Assembly (NCBI GenBank): GCA_046536535.1
Contig: JAWDMO010000042.1
Span: 1 to 10,533, forward strand
Length of the DNA: 10,533 nucleotides
DNA from: Conexivisphaera sp046536535
Lineage (GTDB): Archaea > Thermoproteota > Nitrososphaeria > Conexivisphaerales > Conexivisphaeraceae
Reading direction: 5' to 3'
Positions 1-6,277 of the stretch are shown piece after piece. Numbering within the stretch: position 1 is the stretch's first letter; each line of letters opens with the position of its first letter. A model generated the notes under the pieces. It made no database searches. It saw only the letters and a program-made list of their open reading frames with translations, and was not told the DNA's origin. Made by a program: the position numbers and the translations under genes.

Positions 1-1
1 G

Positions 2-484
2 GGAGGGACCTCCGCCCTGATCTGGATCGCGTTCGAGCCGGACCTGCGCGCCATGCTGGACTTCCACGTGAGCTGGCGCGGGAACTCCATAGATGCATAC
101 CTCTTCATCAGAAGGCTGGTGCATAAGTACGGCAGGGTCCCGATCTACACGGACGGCGCGGGATGGTACGCGGACGCCTGCAGGTGGGCGGGCGTGGAGC
201 ACGTAGTCTACGGTCATCCTCTGAAGAACCTGATGTCCGCGGAGCGCATGGTCCAGTACGTGAAGGACAGGACTGAGGCTTTCGACGACCTGTTCCCGGC
301 GAGGAAGAGCAGGCTGAGCTCGAGGAGGGCATTCGAGCATATGCTCAACTGGCTATCAGCGTTCATGTTCATGCACAACTTCATGTTCGATAACAGGAAC
401 CTGAAGAGGCCCCCGCTGGTGTGGAGGGAGGAGGAGATGCCCCCGTGGCTGAACGGGCTGCGCCCGATTTTCTCGCTCGGGTAG
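2..484 (+). CDS. DDE-type transposase, 3' part only (IS6/IS240-like catalytic domain)
   Basis: The frame is open from the first bases of the window, so this is the C-terminal part of a longer protein; the internal ATG at 53 is not its start. It would catalyse cut or copy transposition of an insertion sequence. The motif YTDGAGWYADAC (the acidic residue after YT, codon 34 counted from 53) followed about 30 residues later by SAERMVQYVKDRTEAFDD (Glu at about 64) matches the last two acidic positions of the DDE triad with the K/R-rich helix that follows in archaeal IS6-like transposases. The first Asp is probably missing or lies at or before the window edge; the sequence there reads IWIAFEPD, where many relatives have a D-containing strand. 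The C-terminus runs to a normal TAG and shows no frameshift, so the 3' end appears intact. The exact IS family is uncertain. Confidence 0.8.
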   Translation, partial: GGTSALIWIAFEPDLRAMLDFHVSWRGNSIDAYLFIRRLVHKYGRVPIYTDGAGWYADACRWAGVEHVVYGHPLKNLMSAERMVQYVKDRTEAFDDLFPARKSRLSSRRAFEHMLNWLSAFMFMHNFMFDNRNLKRPPLVWREEEMPPWLNGLRPIFSLG

Positions 485-509
485 GAGGTGAGCTTAAGGT
501 AACGGAGCC

Positions 510-540
510 TATCTGGGGGACATCACATTTATCTGGGGGA
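510..540. repeat. Tandem-like direct repeat, 11 nt repeated at a 20-nt period
   Basis: The 11-mer TATCTGGGGGA occurs at 510-520 and again at 530-540, and each copy is followed by a related A/C/T-rich stretch (CATCAC and ACATTAC). It lies 25 nt after the transposase stop and ends 19 nt before the next gene. It could be the end of the insertion sequence, a target-site effect, or a double operator for the downstream operon. Only the repeat itself is observed. Confidence 0.6.
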
Positions 541-559
541 ACATTACGTTATACGATTC

Positions 560-1435
560 ATGAAGATAGGATTTGCCGGACTGGGATTGATGGGTAGCAG
601 GATCGCCAAGAGGCTACCGGGCCCCGGCGACGAACTCATCCTGTGGGATAGAACCCATTCTAAAGCGCTAGATCTGGCGTCGGGGATTCCCGGCTCCAGC
701 GCTACATCGGATCTCCGCGGGATGGAGCCGGCCGACGTCGTGTTCGTCATGGTGCGGGACTCGCCCGCTACGCTATCAGTGGTTTCAGCGATCCCGAAGA
801 CCGGCAAGACAATAGTGAACCTAGCGACCATACTACCGTCGGATTCGCTGCAGATATTATCGGCAGTGGAGTCCGGGGGAGGCCGCTTCGTTGACGCGCC
901 GGTGGTCGGCAGCACTCCCGCCGCCGAGGAGGGCAAGCTGCTGGTCTTGGCCTCGGGTGATGAGAATGTGATCAGGGAGCTGGAGCCGCTGCTCTCTAGG
1001 ATCGGCGCAAGCATCTACATGGGCCCGGTGCCGTCCGGCGCATATGCCAAGCTCACCGCGAACCTGATACTCTCGGAGGTGACCGAGGCGCTTGCGGAGG
1101 CGCTCGAGTTCGCCGGCCGTGCCGGCCTGGACATGGGGAAGGTGGCGGCGGTCATAAACGCGAGCCCGTACAGGAACGCGTACTTTGACCTGAAGCTGGA
1201 TCGCATGCTGAGGGGCGAGTTCTCGCCGCAATTCCCGCTGGACCTCATGCACAAGGATCTGAAGTACGTGATCAGATCGGCGCAGGACCTCGGCGCATCC
1301 ATCCCGCTGGCCGCCTTGGCCGAACAGGTCTTCGGCGACGCCGAGAGGGCCGGATGCGCTAGGGATGACCTCTCGGCGGTCTACCGGTTCCTTGAGTCCT
1401 GTTGCGGCCGCGCGCCGCCCCGGGTTAATGAATAA
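560..1435 (+). CDS. Beta-hydroxyacid dehydrogenase (3-hydroxyisobutyrate dehydrogenase / glyoxylate-succinic semialdehyde reductase type)
   Basis: A cytosolic NAD(P)-dependent oxidoreductase of 291 residues, the usual family length. The N-terminal Rossmann fold has GLGLMG at 7-12. The motif DAPVVGS at 112-118 is the substrate-binding loop. GAYAKLTANL carries the catalytic Lys164 and conserved Asn168, and HKDLKYV lies at 231-237 in the all-helical C-terminal domain. After the second strand the sequence reads WDRTHSK; the Arg at 31 in this place usually binds the 2'-phosphate, so NADPH is the likely cofactor. The loop DAPVVGSTPAAEEGKL resembles the glyoxylate/succinic semialdehyde reductase branch more than classical valine-pathway enzymes, so reduction of a short semialdehyde is as likely as oxidation of 3-hydroxyisobutyrate. 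The ATG has no ribosome-binding site, which suggests a leaderless or very short leader transcript. It is the first gene of a probable three-gene operon. Confidence 0.88.
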   Translation: MKIGFAGLGLMGSRIAKRLPGPGDELILWDRTHSKALDLASGIPGSSATSDLRGMEPADVVFVMVRDSPATLSVVSAIPKTGKTIVNLATILPSDSLQILSAVESGGGRFVDAPVVGSTPAAEEGKLLVLASGDENVIRELEPLLSRIGASIYMGPVPSGAYAKLTANLILSEVTEALAEALEFAGRAGLDMGKVAAVINASPYRNAYFDLKLDRMLRGEFSPQFPLDLMHKDLKYVIRSAQDLGASIPLAALAEQVFGDAERAGCARDDLSAVYRFLESCCGRAPPRVNE

Positions 1436-1472
1436 TAAGGGGCGAATGCGGCGGGATATTCGGAATCGAGAC

Positions 1473-1478
1473 GAGGTG
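1473..1478 (+). promoter_or_regulatory. Ribosome-binding site deciding a TTG start
   Basis: GAGGTG is a perfect match to the archaeal anti-Shine-Dalgarno core and sits 6 nt before an in-frame TTG at 1485. The ATG at 1500 is 21 nt away, too far for this site. Confidence 0.55.
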
Positions 1479-1484
1479 TATGCG

Positions 1485-2699
1485 TTGAGTTCGTCAAGTA
1501 TGGCCGTGAGGAGGATATTCGTGGTAGGCGCTGGCACCATGGGCCATGGAGTGGGCGAGGTTGCAGCCCTCAGGGGATTCGACGTCATCCTATACGACGT
1601 GAAGCAGGAGTTCTTGGACAGCGCCATGTCCAAGATGAAGTGGAGCCTTGATAGGCTAGCCGAGAGGGGGAGCATCAGGAGCTCCTCGGAGGTCCTCTCG
1701 CGCGTGAGCACGACCCTAGACTTGGAGTCAGGGGCGCGGCAGGCGGACTTCATTTTGGAGGCCGCGCCGGAGAGGATAGAGATAAAGAGGGACATATTCT
1801 CGAGGCTGGACAGGGCCGCTCGCCCAGGAGTTGTGCTCGCAACAAACACCAGCAGCCTGCCCGTGACGGAAATCTCCGAGTCGGTCTCGGAGTCCAGGAG
1901 GGGTGCGGTCGTCGGGATGCACTTCTTCAATCCACCCGTCATCATGCAGCTGGTGGAGGTCGTCAGGGGCAAGCACACGGGGGATGAGGCGGTGAGGATC
2001 ACCTACGACCTCGCGATGGCCCTGGGCAAGCAACCGGTCGCCGTGAACAGGGACGTGCCGGGCTTCATAGTGAACAGGGTTATGGCGAGGTTCCTCAATA
2101 CCGCGTGTATGCTCGTGGAGAAGGGGATCCACAAAATGGACGAGGTGGATGCCGCGGTCCGGTACGGGCTGGGGATGCCCATGGGCGCGTTCGAGCTCTC
2201 CGATTATATAGGAATAGATGTCCTCGATGATATAATTCAGGCGATGAGATCGCGCGGCTTCACAATGACCCCCTGCGAACTCTATGGGAGATCGCGCGCG
2301 GCTGGAAAGCTCGGCGTGAAGTCCGGGGAGGGCTTCTATCCACACCCCGGCTCCAAGTTCAGGAAGCCCCAGCTCGACGCGTCGCTTGCCGGCAGGGTGG
2401 ATCCGGTGCTCCTGATAGCACCGGCCGTGAACGAGGCCGCGTACCTGCTCAGGGACGGCATAGCGAGCAGGGACGACATAGACAAGGCCGTCCGGCTGGG
2501 CCTGAACTATCCTAGGGGAATATTCGAGTACGCAGATTCGTATGGACTCGATGCCATAGCCGCGGCGCTCAGGAGGCTGGAGGATATCCTAGGATCTCGG
2601 GAATACGAGCCGGATCCGCTCATAATCGACATGGTTGGACGGGGAAAGCTCGGCGTGAAGTCCGGGGAGGGCTTCTATCAGCACGCAGCCGGGGCGTGA
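1485..2699 (+). CDS. 3-hydroxyacyl-CoA dehydrogenase with two C-terminal domains (3-hydroxybutyryl-CoA dehydrogenase type)
   Basis: Oxidises an L-3-hydroxyacyl-CoA to the 3-ketoacyl-CoA with NAD+, or the reverse; cytosolic. From the TTG start it has 404 residues. The NAD domain begins with VVGAGTMGHG (GxGxxG at 15-20). The strand NTSSLPVTEIS carries the conserved Ser. GMHFFNP holds catalytic His146, paired with Glu158 in QLVEVV, and GFIVNR holds Asn197. Two 3HCDH C-terminal domains follow in tandem (about 190-285 and 305-398), each ending GKLGVKSGEGFY. This doubled form is common in archaea. No crotonase domain is fused. An upstream in-frame extension to 1365 overlaps the previous gene and is not homologous-looking; TTG 1485 is preferred because of its ribosome-binding site, and ATG 1500 is the alternative. 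The stop overlaps or touches the next start, showing translational coupling. Confidence 0.9.
   Translation: MSSSSMAVRRIFVVGAGTMGHGVGEVAALRGFDVILYDVKQEFLDSAMSKMKWSLDRLAERGSIRSSSEVLSRVSTTLDLESGARQADFILEAAPERIEIKRDIFSRLDRAARPGVVLATNTSSLPVTEISESVSESRRGAVVGMHFFNPPVIMQLVEVVRGKHTGDEAVRITYDLAMALGKQPVAVNRDVPGFIVNRVMARFLNTACMLVEKGIHKMDEVDAAVRYGLGMPMGAFELSDYIGIDVLDDIIQAMRSRGFTMTPCELYGRSRAAGKLGVKSGEGFYPHPGSKFRKPQLDASLAGRVDPVLLIAPAVNEAAYLLRDGIASRDDIDKAVRLGLNYPRGIFEYADSYGLDAIAAALRRLEDILGSREYEPDPLIIDMVGRGKLGVKSGEGFYQHAAGA
2304..2340. repeat. Intragenic direct repeat, copy 1 (37 nt)
   Basis: This 37-nt stretch is identical to 2643-2679, 339 nt (113 codons) later and in the same frame. It encodes GKLGVKSGEGFY at the end of the first C-terminal domain, residues 274-285. 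Flanking bases differ immediately on both sides. Confidence 0.95.
2643..2679. repeat. Intragenic direct repeat, copy 2 (37 nt)
   Basis: Second perfect copy of 2304-2340, encoding residues 387-398 at the end of the second C-terminal domain of the acyl-CoA dehydrogenase. All twelve codons are the same as in copy 1. Confidence 0.95.
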
Positions 2700-2701
2700 C
2701 G

Positions 2702-3862
2702 ATGAAGGTATCGAGGAGGCTTTCATCGATAAGGCCGTCCGGGGTCAGGGAGCTGTTCGATATCGCCGGCAGGTACCCTGACGTCGTCAACCTGACGCTC
2801 GGGGAGCCGGATGTAGCTACCCCGGAGAATGTCCGGGCGGCGGCGCGCCGGGCGCTCGACGGCGGCTTCACGCATTACACGCCCAACGCCGGCCTGCCGG
2901 AGCTCAGGCGCGCGATAGCCGAGAGATACCGCGTCGACTACGGGGCCCATGTGTCCCCCGATGAGGTCCTGATCACACAGGGCGGTACCCAGTCCATACT
3001 GGAGGCGCTCGCAGCGATCGCGGACGAAGGCGATTCGCTGCTGATACCATCGCCGGCGTTCGTCGGATACGCCGGCTCCGCATCCCTCCTTGGCATAAGG
3101 ACCGTTGAGGTTGAGACCCGCGCCGACGATGGCTTCGCGCCGACAGTCGATGCGCTGAGATCCGCGGCCGACGGGAGGACGCGCGCTGTCGTGATCAACA
3201 GCCCGGGCAATCCAACGGGCGCCGTGTATGACAGGCGCGTCCTCGAGGAGGTAATATCGTTCGCGGAGGAGCGCGATCTATGGATAATATCGGACGAGGT
3301 ATACGAGAAATTCGTATACGGTGGCGGGTTCATCAGCATGTCATCGTTCGATGACGATGTGCGGAGGAGGACGATAATAGTCAATTCGTTCTCCAAGACG
3401 TACGCCATGACCGGCTGGAGGCTCGGCTACATGGTGGCCCCGGAGGAAGTCGTCGAGGCGGCCATAAAGTTCCAGATGTACGACGCGGTATGCCCCAGCT
3501 CCATAGCGCAGGCAGCTGCGATCGAGGCCATCAGGGGTCCGCAGGATTTCACAATCGGCTACGTTGCCGAGGTCGGGAGGAGGCTCGACCGTGCGTACTC
3601 GAGGCTCTCCTCCATTGAAGGGATAAACGTCATAAGGCCCAAGGGAGCATTCTACATATTTCCCCGGATCGACTCCGGTATGAGTTCCGCGGACCTCGCC
3701 AGGGCCCTGATAGAGGAGGAGAGGGTCGCAGTGGTCCCCGGCTCCGCGTTCGGGAGAGGAGGAGAGGGCCACGTCAGGATCTCGCTCGCCGCCAGCATGG
3801 AGACTATAGAGCGGGGGCTGGACGGACTGGAGAGGTTCATGAATAGGCATAGACGCCGTTAG
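2702..3862 (+). CDS. Pyridoxal-phosphate aminotransferase, class I/II (aspartate aminotransferase subgroup)
   Basis: Transfers an amino group between an amino acid and a 2-oxo acid using PLP; cytosolic, expected dimer. The 386 residues match the usual length. Visible motifs are LTLGEPDVATP near the N-terminus, HYTPNAGLPELRRAIA, NPTG with Asn170, SDEVYEKF with Asp198 (PLP pyridine nitrogen), SFSKTYAMTGWRLGYM with Lys232 (Schiff base) and HVRISLA with Arg359 (substrate carboxylate). This pattern is typical of the Igamma group that includes archaeal aspartate, aromatic and broad-specificity enzymes, so the substrate is open. An in-frame GTG at 2696 overlaps the preceding TGA; the ATG at 2702 is preferred because family members start close to the MKVSRRL segment. 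It is the last gene of the first operon and is followed by a T-rich stretch. Confidence 0.92.
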   Translation: MKVSRRLSSIRPSGVRELFDIAGRYPDVVNLTLGEPDVATPENVRAAARRALDGGFTHYTPNAGLPELRRAIAERYRVDYGAHVSPDEVLITQGGTQSILEALAAIADEGDSLLIPSPAFVGYAGSASLLGIRTVEVETRADDGFAPTVDALRSAADGRTRAVVINSPGNPTGAVYDRRVLEEVISFAEERDLWIISDEVYEKFVYGGGFISMSSFDDDVRRRTIIVNSFSKTYAMTGWRLGYMVAPEEVVEAAIKFQMYDAVCPSSIAQAAAIEAIRGPQDFTIGYVAEVGRRLDRAYSRLSSIEGINVIRPKGAFYIFPRIDSGMSSADLARALIEEERVAVVPGSAFGRGGEGHVRISLAASMETIERGLDGLERFMNRHRRR

Positions 3863-3873
3863 ATTTTTCCTTT
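3863..3873 (+). terminator. T-rich terminator after the aminotransferase
   Basis: Directly after the stop codon comes ATTTTTCCTTTC-like sequence with five and three consecutive T. Archaeal RNA polymerase terminates at such T tracts without a required hairpin. It separates the two operons. Confidence 0.45.
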
Positions 3874-3914
3874 CGCGTATATATATTGAGAGATGCGGCC
3901 CTCCGGTTAAATCC

Positions 3915-3925
3915 TTTTTAACATA
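3915..3925 (+). promoter_or_regulatory. TATA-like promoter element for the dehydrogenase operon
   Basis: TTTTTAACATA is centred about 32 nt before the ATG at 3952, which places the start of transcription about 6 nt upstream of the ATG. No ribosome-binding site precedes that ATG, in agreement with a nearly leaderless mRNA. A second AT-rich tract (GTATATATATT, about 3878-3888) lies further upstream. Confidence 0.4.
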
Positions 3926-3951
3926 CACTCCCGCGGGATGCCGGTCAGTCC

Positions 3952-5406
3952 ATGCAGGATAGAAGGATCCCGGAACATCCCATTCTATCTTGGGAGAGGA
4001 GGAATCCAGTCAAGCTGAACTACGATGGCAAACAGGTAGTCGCGTATCCAAACGAGACGGTGGCCGCGGCCCTCTACGCGGCGGGCGTGGTCGCGTTCAC
4101 GAGGAGCAGTTACCTGCACAGGCCCAGGGGGCCGTTCTGTATGATCGGCAAATGCTCCCAGTGCATGATGCGCGTCGATGGCGTTCCACATGTCAGGACC
4201 TGTATATTGCCGGTGGACGATGGAATGATCGTCGAATCGGAGGAGCCCCACATCTCGGATTACCCCACGCCTAGGTACGAGTTAAAGGTGGAGAAGCAGG
4301 ATCTATCATATGACTTCGTGATAGTCGGAGCGGGTCCCGCCGGCCTGTCGGCGGCGCTGTCGGCTGCGCCCTCGGGTATGCGGATAGCGGTTCTCGATCA
4401 GTCGCCGTACCCGGGCGGGCAGCTGATAAAGCAGACGCATAAGTTCTTCGGCACCAAGGAGAGCTTCGCCGGCACGCGTGGCATCGACATAGCGAAGGAC
4501 CTTGTATCACGGATAAAGGACTATCCGAACATAGAGCTCTATCCGATGACGCAGGTCATCGGATATTATCCGCCGGAGGGCGTGCTCGTGGCCGCTAGGG
4601 CGGACGGCGTGGGCAAGTACAAGGTCCTGACGATCAGGGCCGGCAAGTTCCTCATCGCGGCGGGCGCCATGGAGAGGACGCTCGCGTTCCCGGGGAACGA
4701 CCTGCCGGGGATAATGGGCGCGGGATCGGCGCAGACCCTGATGAACGTATTCGGCATACGGCCGGCCGACGATGTGATGATCATCGGAGCGGGGAACGTC
4801 GGCGTCATAGTCGCGTATCAGGCCAAGCAGGCCGGAATAAACGTGAAGGCCGTGATAGACATACTGCCGAAGACCGCGGCGTACATAGTACACGCGGCGA
4901 AGATCAGGAGGATGCAGATACCCATGCTAATGGGCTACACTATAAAGGGAGCGTACGGCAAGGATGCCGTGGAATCTGCCGTGATATACGGGATGGACAG
5001 GGCGTTCAGGCCGATCGAGGGCAGCGAGGAGGAGATAAAGGTAGACGGCATATGGATGGCAGTCGGACTTTCCCCCAGCAGCGAGCTGCTGAGCAAGATG
5101 GGCTCCAAGATTAAATTTGTGCCGGAGCTGGGCGGCTACGTGCCATACCGCACGAAATATCTCGAGACGAGCGTCAAGGGCGTCTACGTCGCGGGCGACG
5201 CCAGCGGCATAGAGGAGGCATCCACCGCGATGATGGAGGGCAGGATAGCGGGGATATCCGCGGCCATGAGCGCTGGCAGGGGCACAGATTCCATGGCCGA
5301 GGAACGGAGGAAGGCCATCGAGTGGCTTGACCTCTTCAGGGAGAGTCCCGACTACCGGAGGATAAAGGAGGGGATCAGCAAGGTGCTGATCCAGGAGGCG
5401 GCGTGA
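3952..5406 (+). CDS. Flavo-iron-sulfur dehydrogenase, alpha-type subunit with fused N-terminal [2Fe-2S] domain
   Basis: Electron-transfer subunit of a multi-subunit amine/amino-acid dehydrogenase, 484 residues, no signal peptide or membrane segment seen. Residues about 10-100 form a Fer2_4-type [2Fe-2S] domain with Cys63, Cys68, Cys71 and Cys84 (C-x4-C-x2-C-x12-C). A FAD-binding fold starts at VIVGAGPAG (126-131) with the PYPGGQ loop. A second dinucleotide fold has IIGAGNVG (279-284). The C-terminus has GVYVAGDASGIEEASTAM, the second FAD contact. The same layout occurs in the alpha subunits of archaeal dye-linked L-proline dehydrogenase and, split or fused, in HcnA/HcnB and sarcosine oxidase alpha. 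The C-terminal BFD-like cluster domain common in HcnB-type proteins is absent; a separate gene two positions downstream supplies it. The start fits the family (RIPEHPIL). Confidence 0.9.
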   Translation: MQDRRIPEHPILSWERRNPVKLNYDGKQVVAYPNETVAAALYAAGVVAFTRSSYLHRPRGPFCMIGKCSQCMMRVDGVPHVRTCILPVDDGMIVESEEPHISDYPTPRYELKVEKQDLSYDFVIVGAGPAGLSAALSAAPSGMRIAVLDQSPYPGGQLIKQTHKFFGTKESFAGTRGIDIAKDLVSRIKDYPNIELYPMTQVIGYYPPEGVLVAARADGVGKYKVLTIRAGKFLIAAGAMERTLAFPGNDLPGIMGAGSAQTLMNVFGIRPADDVMIIGAGNVGVIVAYQAKQAGINVKAVIDILPKTAAYIVHAAKIRRMQIPMLMGYTIKGAYGKDAVESAVIYGMDRAFRPIEGSEEEIKVDGIWMAVGLSPSSELLSKMGSKIKFVPELGGYVPYRTKYLETSVKGVYVAGDASGIEEASTAMMEGRIAGISAAMSAGRGTDSMAEERRKAIEWLDLFRESPDYRRIKEGISKVLIQEAA

Positions 5407-5407
5407 G

Positions 5408-5944
5408 ATGGCCGAGGTTGAGGGTTCCCAGGGGCTTGAGGCCGGCATAGTGACTCTCGAGGTCCTCCGCAGGGAGGGCAGACTGCCCCCACCCGAAATC
5501 CTGGAGAAGGTAGCCGTCCCGATAATAGATTGCCTTGAGGATATACCGTGCACTCCCTGCAGGGACGTGTGCCCGACGGGAGCCATAACGATGAAGACTA
5601 TGATAGACAGACCAAAGCTGAACTGGGAGGCCTGCACGGGATGTACGCTCTGCGCGCAGGCGTGCCCTGGGCTCGCGATAAACATCGTGAACTACCACTT
5701 CGGGAGGAAGAGCCTCAAGAGGCCCGGGTACGAGGACTACTCACTGGTCATGATACCCTACGAACTGGTCCCCATACCCAAGAAGGGCGACATGGTAGCT
5801 ATACTCGACAGGGCGGGAAAGCGGCTGGGCGAGGCGGAGGTCTTCTCGGTCATAAAGAGCCCGAAGTTCGGCACAGTTATGGTGAACGTCTTGGTTCCGC
5901 AGTCAATTGCATTCCAGGTGAAGGGAGTGGAGGTGAAGGCCTGA
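5408..5944 (+). CDS. Two-cluster [4Fe-4S] ferredoxin-like subunit of the dehydrogenase
   Basis: Probably carries electrons between the flavin subunits or out to an external acceptor. It has 178 residues. The second motif is canonical: C76-x2-C79-x2-C82-x3-C86-P. The first is irregular: C42-x5-C48-x2-C51-x3-C55-P, with the first two Cys further apart than in 8Fe ferredoxins. The remaining 90 residues (about 100-178) have no cysteines and look like a small beta-rich tail (MVAILDRAGKRLGEAEVFSV) that may dock to the complex. The ATG is one base after the upstream stop, so translation is coupled. Ferredoxin-like PdhF of the archaeal proline dehydrogenase clusters occupies the same position; the assignment as its counterpart is inferred from gene order. 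Confidence 0.85.
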   Translation: MAEVEGSQGLEAGIVTLEVLRREGRLPPPEILEKVAVPIIDCLEDIPCTPCRDVCPTGAITMKTMIDRPKLNWEACTGCTLCAQACPGLAINIVNYHFGRKSLKRPGYEDYSLVMIPYELVPIPKKGDMVAILDRAGKRLGEAEVFSVIKSPKFGTVMVNVLVPQSIAFQVKGVEVKA

Positions 5945-6273
5945 TGGACGGCGCAGGTGAGAAGGAGCAGCCGGCGATCGTATGCAGATGTATGGACAGG
6001 ACGCAGGAGGATCTCGTGAGGGCCGTGCAGATGGCGGTCAGGATGTTCGGACCCGAGGCGCTTGAGATCAATAATTACAGGCGCCTGGCGCTGGCGACCA
6101 CTGGATTCTGCCAGGGAAGGGGATGCACGTCGCTGGTCCAGAGGATATTCGCCGGCGAGATGAAGAAGATGGATGTGGACATCAGTTTCGACGAAGTGAA
6201 CTACAGGGTCAGATCGCCGCTCCAGCCGGTCCCGCTGGGCGTCTTCGTAAAGCCCAGCCTGGAGGAGGTGTGA
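5944..6273 (+). CDS. Small BFD-like [2Fe-2S] protein
   Basis: A 109-residue protein with the four-Cys pattern of the bacterioferritin-associated ferredoxin-like fold: C14-x-C16 in VCRCMDRT, then C56-x4-C61 in GFCQGRGC. In HcnB and related subunits this domain is fused to the C-terminus of the NAD/FAD protein; here it is free-standing, as reported for the small PdhX-type subunit of archaeal proline dehydrogenases. The ATG overlaps the upstream TGA (ATGA-type coupling at 5942-5946). The frame is open far upstream inside the ferredoxin gene, but that part is a shadow and lacks homology-like motifs. The C-terminal about 35 residues (SFDEVNYRVRSPLQPVPLGV) may wrap onto a partner. Role: electron relay in the complex (inferred). 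Confidence 0.85.
   Translation: MDGAGEKEQPAIVCRCMDRTQEDLVRAVQMAVRMFGPEALEINNYRRLALATTGFCQGRGCTSLVQRIFAGEMKKMDVDISFDEVNYRVRSPLQPVPLGVFVKPSLEEV
6264..6270 (+). promoter_or_regulatory. Strong ribosome-binding site
   Basis: GGAGGTG, a full archaeal Shine-Dalgarno match, lies 7 nt before the ATG at 6278 and inside the last codons of the preceding gene. It fixes that start and suggests efficient translation of the catalytic subunit. Confidence 0.7.
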
Positions 6274-6277
6274 TAAA

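Noticed and set aside
1365..1484. N-terminal extension of the acyl-CoA dehydrogenase
   Set aside because: It overlaps the preceding gene by 71 nt, is Arg/Ser-rich with no family similarity, and a good ribosome-binding site supports a later start.
857..2002. Long open frame on the minus strand (381 codons), and similar ones at 4927-5685 and 5758-6342
   Set aside because: They lie opposite strongly supported enzymes, have low-complexity Ser/Arg/Pro-rich translations and no motifs; such frames are common opposite GC-rich coding DNA.
3841..3951. Start of the alpha subunit at the ATG near 3939
   Set aside because: That ATG is out of frame with the gene; ATG 3952 gives the expected N-terminus RIPEHPIL.
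5548..5943. Upstream extension of the BFD-like protein
   Set aside because: It lies in another frame of the ferredoxin gene, which has clear cysteine motifs; the ATG at 5944 overlapping the stop is the natural start.
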